From Cellulosimicrobium protaetiae (GTDB taxonomy: Bacteria > Actinomycetota > Actinomycetes > Actinomycetales > Cellulomonadaceae), in contig NZ_CP052757.1 of NCBI RefSeq assembly GCF_009708005.2, forward strand, positions 1,798,001 to 1,862,000: a DNA stretch of 64,000 nt, read 5' to 3'. The translations under genes were made by a program, and so were the position numbers. Shown one piece after another: positions 58,841 through 64,000 of this stretch (positions within the stretch are counted from its first letter, which is position 1; the number at the start of each line of letters is the position of its first letter). The notes beneath the pieces were generated by a model. It worked only from the letters and a program-made list of their open reading frames with translations. It did no database searches and had not been told where the DNA came from.

Positions 58841-59482
58841 ATGGAGCCGACGTCCGACGAGCGTGCCCCCGTCGTGCCCTCGCGCCCCGAGGGCGCGGGT
58901 GGCGACGCGGGTGGTGGCGAGGCCGGGAGCGGAGCGGGGAGCTCGGTCGGGGGCGAGCCCGTCGGCCCGCCCCCGGGCCGCCTCCGGCTCCTGTGGCACC
59001 GCGTCGGCAACCGGTGGGAGCGTGAACCCCCGCACGACCTCCTGTACGGCGCCATCGTCGCGGGCTTCGTCATGGCGGTGTCGAGCGTCCACGCCCCGAC
59101 GGGCGACCGGGTCGTGCTCGCCGTCTCGCTCGTCGCCGTGGGCTACTGGCTCGCGCACTGCTACGTCGACGCGGTGAGCGGCCGGTTCCGCGACACCGGG
59201 CACTCCCTGTGGGACCGTACCCTCACGGCTCTTCGGCTCAACGTGGGGGTGTTGCTCGGTGCGGTTCCCGGGATCGTGGTCTACCTGCTCGCCTACGTGC
59301 TCGGGGCGGGCGTCGAGGACGCCGCGCTCGTCGCGGTGTGGTTCACCGTCGTGCTCCTCGGCGTCGTCGGCTTCCTCGCCGCCTACCGGGCAGGTGCCCG
59401 GGGCGGCCGTCTCGTCGGGGAGACCGCCCTCGCGGCGGCGTTCGGCGGCGTCGTCATCGCCGTCAAGTACCTCCTGCACTGA
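58841..59482 (+). CDS. Small membrane protein, function unknown
   Basis: A 213-residue protein. The first 60 residues are Gly/Pro/Glu-rich and cytosolic; about five hydrophobic helices follow (near 67-82, 88-105, 130-155, 160-180, 190-210). HDLLYGAIVAGFVMAVSS and WLAHCYVDAVSGRF are its most distinctive blocks, and I do not recognise the family. ATG 58841 has AGGAGG upstream (58829-58834 region). It starts 36 bp after ahcY and 33 bp before the next membrane protein, so the three may be co-transcribed. Confidence 0.7.
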   Translation: MEPTSDERAPVVPSRPEGAGGDAGGGEAGSGAGSSVGGEPVGPPPGRLRLLWHRVGNRWEREPPHDLLYGAIVAGFVMAVSSVHAPTGDRVVLAVSLVAVGYWLAHCYVDAVSGRFRDTGHSLWDRTLTALRLNVGVLLGAVPGIVVYLLAYVLGAGVEDAALVAVWFTVVLLGVVGFLAAYRAGARGGRLVGETALAAAFGGVVIAVKYLLH

Positions 59483-59515
59483 CCGGGCCGCTGTGACCGT
59501 GCCGGCGGTCGCCCG

Positions 59516-60664
59516 GTGAGCGCCGAGACCGTGCCGGAGCGCACGCGCGAGGCCACGGCGCCCGCCGCTCCGGCGCGCCCGCGCCGCGCGGTGCCGGGAT
59601 GGGTCCGCTGGACCGCCGGGGGGCTCCTCCTGCTGCTCGGCGGCGTCCTCGCGATCGCCGCGCTCGTGGCGCGGTACGCCGACGGCACGCTGCTCGACAC
59701 CGACCGGTACGTCGCGATCGTGCGGCCCCTCGCGTCCGACGAGTCCGTGCGGGCCCAGGTCGTCGACACCGTCACCGACCAGGTGATGGCCCGCGTCGAC
59801 GTCGAGACCATGACCGCGGACGCTCTGGACGGGCTCGCCGCGTCGATCGACCCGACCGAGCGCCCGATCCTGTCGGACCAGGCCACGCAGCGGTCCGAGG
59901 CGGCGGCCGCCGCGCTCGCCCCCCTGCTGTACGACCAGGTGGAGCGGCTCGTCCGCGGGGTCGTCGAGCGCGTGGTCGGCTCCCAGGCGTTCGCGACGGC
60001 GTGGGAGCAGGTCAACCGGACCGGGCACCGTGCGGTCGTGTACGTCGTCACGGGGGAGGGCGACGTCGTCCGTGCGTCCGAGGACGGCGTCGTCCGGCTC
60101 TCCCTGGGACCCGTCGTGGACGACGTGCGCACCGCGCTCCAGCTGCGCGGCTTCTCGTTCGCCGAGCGCATCCCCGACCTCGACCCGCAGCTCACGCTCG
60201 GGCAGTTCCCCCAGGTCACGGTCGTCCAGACCGGGGTCGCGTGGCTCGGGCGCGCCGCGGCGTGGCTGCCGTGGATCGTGGTCGGGCTCGCGGCGCTCGC
60301 GGTGTGGGTCGCCCCGGAGCGGCGTCGAGGCGTCGCGCTCGTCGCCGGGACCTGGACGGCGGCGGGGCTCCTCCTCGTCGGCGCGATCGCGTTCGGGCGC
60401 GCGAAGTACCTCGAGGCGCTGCCGCCTGCGGTGGCCGAGAACGCGACGGGTGTCGTGTACGACCGGCTCCTGGGACCGCTGCGCGTCGACGGGTGGTGGC
60501 TCGCGGCCGTCGGGGTCGTCCTGCTCGCGGGCGTCCTCCTCTGGCCGGCGCTGCGCACGACCGCCCGGCGCCACCCGGCCGGGACGACCGGCACGACCGG
60601 TCCGACCAGCACGACCGAGAGGGCCGACGAGGCGACCGCGCCGGCTGTCACGACCACGCCCTGA
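59516..60664 (+). CDS. Membrane protein with extracytoplasmic domain, unknown
   Basis: A 382-residue protein. It has one helix near residues 33-55, an external helical region of about 170 residues (DTDRYVAIVRPLASDESVR, VDTVTDQVMARVDVET), then three helices in the last third and a Thr/Ala-rich tail. The DTDRYVA.V.PLA pattern recurs in actinobacterial membrane proteins without assigned function. GTG 59516 is used; the ribosome-binding site is weak. It precedes a histidine kinase by 83 bp and could be part of a signalling or envelope unit, but that is only context. Confidence 0.7.
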   Translation: MSAETVPERTREATAPAAPARPRRAVPGWVRWTAGGLLLLLGGVLAIAALVARYADGTLLDTDRYVAIVRPLASDESVRAQVVDTVTDQVMARVDVETMTADALDGLAASIDPTERPILSDQATQRSEAAAAALAPLLYDQVERLVRGVVERVVGSQAFATAWEQVNRTGHRAVVYVVTGEGDVVRASEDGVVRLSLGPVVDDVRTALQLRGFSFAERIPDLDPQLTLGQFPQVTVVQTGVAWLGRAAAWLPWIVVGLAALAVWVAPERRRGVALVAGTWTAAGLLLVGAIAFGRAKYLEALPPAVAENATGVVYDRLLGPLRVDGWWLAAVGVVLLAGVLLWPALRTTARRHPAGTTGTTGPTSTTERADEATAPAVTTTP

Positions 60665-60747
60665 CCGGAGGACACGGGGGTTGTCCCCACCCCGGCGCGG
60701 CGGACGCCACCCTGTCGCCGCCGCAGCGGGGCGCCGAGACTGGCACC

Positions 60748-62247
60748 ATGACTGCCGTGACCCCTGACCAGCCGAGCGTCGCGCCCGCCGGAGACCCGTC
60801 GTCGTCCGGCACCCCGGTGCCGGGACCTGCGACGCAGCCGCTCGCCGCCGACGTCGCGCCCCCGAAGGCCGGGGACGTCGTGGCGTTCACCGGGTCGCGT
60901 CCCGACCCGCGCTACGTCGACCACCGCGAGCACGTCGGGTTCGCGCGCGCCCCGTTCGCGGCGCGGACGTGGCGCGAGTACGGGTACCTGTGGCTCGCGA
61001 TCCTCCTCGCGCCCTTCGCGTTCACCTACGGGCTGTTCGCCGTGGTGTTTCTCGTGGCGATGCTCGTGCCCGTCATCGGGCTCGTCGTCGCGGGCTGGGT
61101 CGTCGTCGGCGGCCGCGGCTGGGGCTCGATGTACCGGTCGCTCGCACGGTCGGCGCTCGGCGTCGACGTCGCCGCCCCCGCGCCCTACGTACGGCGCCGC
61201 GGGTTCTGGAGCACGCTGTGGAGCGGGATCGGCGACGGGACGGGCTGGCGGGCGGTGCTCTTCCTCCTCGTCACGTTCCCCCTCGCGATCGTGTCCTTCG
61301 TGGTGAGCACGGTCTTCCTCGCCGTCGGCCTCGGGGGCATGACGCACTGGTTCTGGTCGCGGTGGCTCCCGCTCCAGCAGGCGAGCGACGGGTCGTGGCA
61401 CCGCGGCGCGTCCTTCGGCACCGACTGGTTCGTCGACACCCCGGTGCGCCAGCTCGGGCTCGTCCTCGTCGGTCTGCTCTTCGTGTTCCTCTGGGCGCAG
61501 ATCAACCGGGGCTTCGTCCAGCTGTTCCGGGCGCTCACCGTCGCGCTGCTCGGGCCCACGCTGTCGAGCCTGCGCGTCGCCGACCTCGAGGAGTCGCGCG
61601 GCCGCACCGTCGAGGACGCGGACGCGAAGCTGCGGCGCATCGAGCGCGACCTGCACGACGGCACGCAGGCGCGCCTGGTCGCCGTCGCGATGCAGCTCGG
61701 GGAGGCCAAGGAGCAGCTCGCCACGGGAGGCGACCCCGGGGAGGCGCTCGATCTCGTCGACCTCGCCCACTCGTCGACCAAGGAGGCGCTCGTCGAGCTC
61801 CGCGAGCTCGCGCGCGGCATCCACCCGCCCGCGCTCGACAACGGTCTCGCGGTCGCGCTCGAGACGCTCGCGGCGCGCTCGCCGCTCCCGGTCACGGTCG
61901 ACGTCGACCCCGAGGTCGAGGCATCGGGACGCCTGGCGCCCGCCGTCGAGTCGATCGCCTACTTCTGCGTCGCCGAGCTCGTGACGAACGCGGTCAAGCA
62001 CGCGCGCGCCACGGGCGTGTACGTGCTCGTCGAGCGGCAGGGCAGCGGCCGCGGCGCCCGGCTGCGCCTGCGGGTGCGCGACGACGGCCAGGGCGGCGCG
62101 CGCGTCGTGCAGCCGGGGTCCGACGGCCAGCGGTCGGGTCTCGCGGGCCTCGCGGAGCGCGTGCGCTCCGTGGACGGCTCGTTCGAGCTCACGAGCCCGG
62201 TCGGCGGCCCGACGGTCGTCACCGTCCTCCTGCCCGTGCGGGTCTGA
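60748..62247 (+). CDS. Sensor histidine kinase (NarL/DesK-type)
   Basis: A 499-residue kinase. The N-terminal cytosolic tail (1-75) is followed by about four to five membrane helices of a putative sensor domain (80-270). A HisKA_3 dimerisation segment holds the phosphorylated histidine in ERDLHDGTQARLVAVAMQLG (His303), and the HATPase part has ELVTNAVKHARA and GLAGLAERVRS. It phosphorylates the response regulator encoded 112 bp downstream. A GAGACT box six bases before the ATG suggests a leaderless start. The signal sensed is unknown. Confidence 0.93.
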   Translation: MTAVTPDQPSVAPAGDPSSSGTPVPGPATQPLAADVAPPKAGDVVAFTGSRPDPRYVDHREHVGFARAPFAARTWREYGYLWLAILLAPFAFTYGLFAVVFLVAMLVPVIGLVVAGWVVVGGRGWGSMYRSLARSALGVDVAAPAPYVRRRGFWSTLWSGIGDGTGWRAVLFLLVTFPLAIVSFVVSTVFLAVGLGGMTHWFWSRWLPLQQASDGSWHRGASFGTDWFVDTPVRQLGLVLVGLLFVFLWAQINRGFVQLFRALTVALLGPTLSSLRVADLEESRGRTVEDADAKLRRIERDLHDGTQARLVAVAMQLGEAKEQLATGGDPGEALDLVDLAHSSTKEALVELRELARGIHPPALDNGLAVALETLAARSPLPVTVDVDPEVEASGRLAPAVESIAYFCVAELVTNAVKHARATGVYVLVERQGSGRGARLRLRVRDDGQGGARVVQPGSDGQRSGLAGLAERVRSVDGSFELTSPVGGPTVVTVLLPVRV

Positions 62248-62359
62248 CGTGCGCGCGGACGTCCGTGTCCTGCCCGGGCGCACCGCCGCCGTCGGGCACG
62301 ATGTCCCGGGGAGGACCCACCCGCCCGGGCCGGACGGCCCGCCCGACCGGAAGGACACC

Positions 62360-63019
62360 ATGCGACTCGTCATCGCCGAGGACTCCGCCATCCTGCGCGA
62401 CGGCCTCGTCGCGCTCGTCACGCGCCGCGGCCACGAGGTCGTGGCCGCGGTCGCGGACGGCGACGAGCTCGTCGCGCAGGTCGCGCACCTCGCCGCCACC
62501 GGCGTGCTGCCCGACGTCGCGGTCGTCGACATCCGCATGCCCCCGACGTTCACCGACGAAGGGCTGCGCGCCGCCCTCGCGCTGCGCGCGGCGCACCCCG
62601 AGCTGGGCGTGCTGCTCTTCTCCCAGTACGTCGAGACGCGGTTCGCGAGCGAGCTGCTCACGGGCGGAGCGCGCGGCGTCGGGTACCTGCTCAAGGACCG
62701 CGTCGCCGACGTCGGCGAGTTCGTCGACGCGCTCACGCGCATCGCGGCCGGGCAGACCGTGCTCGACCCGGAGGTCGTGAGCCAGCTCATGGGCGCGTCG
62801 CGGTCCGACGACGGGCTGGCGCGCCTCACGCCGCGCGAGACCGAGGTCCTGGAGCTCATGGCGCAGGGTCGGTCGAACTCCGCCATCGCCGAGGCGCTGT
62901 TCCTCTCCTACGGCGCGGTCGAGAAGAACGTCACGTCGATCTTCGGCAAGCTCGGGCTGCCCCAGGACGCGGGCGACCACCGGCGCGTGCTCGCCGTGCT
63001 GCGGTACCTCAAGATCTGA
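62360..63019 (+). CDS. NarL/LuxR-family response regulator
   Basis: A 219-residue DNA-binding regulator. The receiver domain has VIAEDSAILRDGL and the phosphoacceptor VVDIRMPP (Asp57), the switch region LLFSQYVE and the conserved lysine in GYLLKDRV. The HTH (about 150-215) has LTPRETEVLELMAQGRSNSA and VEKNVTSIFGKLGL, typical of LuxR-type DNA binding. ATG 62360 has GGAAGGA upstream. It pairs with the histidine kinase just before it; target promoters are not known. Confidence 0.95.
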   Translation: MRLVIAEDSAILRDGLVALVTRRGHEVVAAVADGDELVAQVAHLAATGVLPDVAVVDIRMPPTFTDEGLRAALALRAAHPELGVLLFSQYVETRFASELLTGGARGVGYLLKDRVADVGEFVDALTRIAAGQTVLDPEVVSQLMGASRSDDGLARLTPRETEVLELMAQGRSNSAIAEALFLSYGAVEKNVTSIFGKLGLPQDAGDHRRVLAVLRYLKI

Positions 63020-63166
63020 CGGGCGCTGCCCGGGGGACAGCCCCCGTCCGGCCGGGTGGGCTGCCGCGACAGGGTCGGGGGACCGTCCCGTACCGGGACG
63101 AACGGGATGTTTCGAGACTGGTGAGCACCGGGGATCCTCCCGGGAACGCCGACCTTGGAGCATCCC

Positions 63167-64000
63167 GTGGCCGTCCTGTCGCCGCCCCCCTCCCCGCCCC
63201 GCGCGCCGTCCCGGGCGCGCCCCCTGCCCGCCCGGCCCGCGTCGCCGGGCGGGCGGCCCGCCCTCCGGGACCGACCGTCGTCGGGCCCGGCGCGGACGCC
63301 CGGCGACGTCCCGACCCGCCTCCCCGCACCGGACGGACCACGCCGGCCCCGGCGCGACGTGTTCGTCGACGCCGTGCGCGCCCTGGCGACGCTCAGCGTG
63401 CTCACCGTGCACTGGCTCATGGCGGACGCGACGTGGGACGGCGAGCACCTGCGCACCGGCAACGCCCTGGCGCACGGCGCGGGCTGGACGGTCACCTGGG
63501 TGCTCCAGGTCCTCGCGCTGCTGTTCTTCGCCGCGGGCGCCTCGGCGGCCTACGGGCTGCAGCGCGGGGCCGACGGCGCTCGCCCGGCCGGGCCGGCGGG
63601 CGCGGGTCGGGTCGTGGCCCGCCCGAGCGTCCTCGCCGACCTCGCCTCCGGGGTACGGATCGCCGGGCGGCGCGTGCCGCGGCTGCTGCGCCCCGTCGGG
63701 GTCTTCGTCGGGGCCTGGGTGGTCGCGATCGGGGTCCTGCTCGCGGTCGGGCTGCCGGGCGACGCCGTGCGGTCGCTCGCGACGCTCGCGCCGCAGCTCC
63801 TGTGGTTCCTCGCGGTCTACCTCGGTCTCGTGGTGCTCACCCCGCTCCTGCGGCGCGCGCTGCACGCCGCGGGCTGGTGGGCCGTCGCCGCGCTCGTCGC
63901 CGCGCCGCTCGCGGTCGAGGCGCTGCGCTTCGGTGCCGGGCTGGAGCGCCTCGCGCTCGTGGACGTCGTGCTCGTCTGGGCGGTGCCCTACGCGATCGGT
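63167..64000 (+). CDS. Acyltransferase-3-like membrane protein (3' truncated by window end)
   Basis: An open frame of 278 codons that runs off the window. The first 65 residues are Pro/Arg/Ala-rich, then RRDVFVDAVRALATLSVLTVHW and WTVTWVLQVLALLFFAAGASA fit the acyltransferase-3 fold, with at least five helices by the window end. The GTG at 63167 has GGAG six bases upstream. Such proteins transfer acyl groups to surface glycans or other acceptors. Whether it is a transferase for the wall glycan or an unrelated one cannot be told without the rest. Confidence 0.75.
   Translation, partial: MAVLSPPPSPPRAPSRARPLPARPASPGGRPALRDRPSSGPARTPGDVPTRLPAPDGPRRPRRDVFVDAVRALATLSVLTVHWLMADATWDGEHLRTGNALAHGAGWTVTWVLQVLALLFFAAGASAAYGLQRGADGARPAGPAGAGRVVARPSVLADLASGVRIAGRRVPRLLRPVGVFVGAWVVAIGVLLAVGLPGDAVRSLATLAPQLLWFLAVYLGLVVLTPLLRRALHAAGWWAVAALVAAPLAVEALRFGAGLERLALVDVVLVWAVPYAIG

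Noticed and set aside
57032-62886. Two long minus-strand frames opposite ahcY, the membrane proteins and the kinase
   Set aside because: The plus-strand proteins have unmistakable catalytic motifs; the antisense products are charged, repetitive and motif-free.

Overview
The window is about 64 kb of very GC-rich DNA with many GTG starts, start/stop overlaps (GTGA, ATGA, TGATG) and several apparently leaderless promoters. The actinobacteria-specific genes whiB2, DUF3499, DUF5719 and TIGR03089, together with an S-adenosylhomocysteinase of the long actinobacterial type, place it in the Actinomycetota. A mycolate-less Micrococcales such as a Cellulomonas or Cellulosimicrobium relative is the best guess; that placement is inference. 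I saw no tRNA, rRNA, insertion sequence, prophage or CRISPR array.

Region A (1-33.8 kb) is a large cell-surface polysaccharide locus. It opens with two tandem paralogous glycosyltransferases (GTs), a GT2, three related GT4-like enzymes around an MsbA/PglK-type ABC exporter, UDP-GlcNAc 2-epimerase (wecB), an acyltransferase-SGNH protein and UDP-ManNAc dehydrogenase (wecC). Together wecB and wecC can supply UDP-ManNAcA. A galactofuran cassette follows: a GlfT1-like GT, another GT2, a DUF6541 membrane protein, UDP-galactopyranose mutase (glf), a GlfT2-type polymerase and a Wzm/Wzt ABC exporter. A second GlfT2-like polymerase converges on it across a bidirectional terminator. Next come a YfhO-type membrane protein, a polyprenyl-phosphate GT, a SpoIID/LytB protein with FG-GAP-like repeats, and a sugar-modifying set (aminotransferase, epimerase, hexapeptide acetyltransferase, Gfo/Idh dehydrogenase).

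Region B (33.8-39.9 kb) has a flippase-like membrane protein preceded by a possible coupled small ORF, a secreted PGRP/LGFP amidase, an L-2-hydroxyglutarate oxidase and a TIGR03089 protein. Region C (40-53.3 kb) resembles the mycobacterial whiB2-Rv3259-Rv3258c-pmmA block: whiB2, a giant GT2 membrane protein, DUF5719, a metallopeptidase-like protein, DUF3499, the four dTDP-rhamnose genes, phosphomannomutase, a secreted cell-wall-binding-repeat protein and a Trm112-like protein.

Region D (53.3-64 kb) holds a glycine-betaine type ABC importer (proV-proW-proX), ahcY with a structured leader, two membrane proteins, a NarL-type two-component pair and a 3'-truncated acyltransferase. Overall the window makes activated sugars (dTDP-Rha, UDP-Galf, UDP-ManNAcA, probably a 3-acetamido sugar and mannose-1-P), assembles them into at least one wall glycan, exports it by up to two ABC systems, and includes wall-remodelling and osmotic-stress functions.
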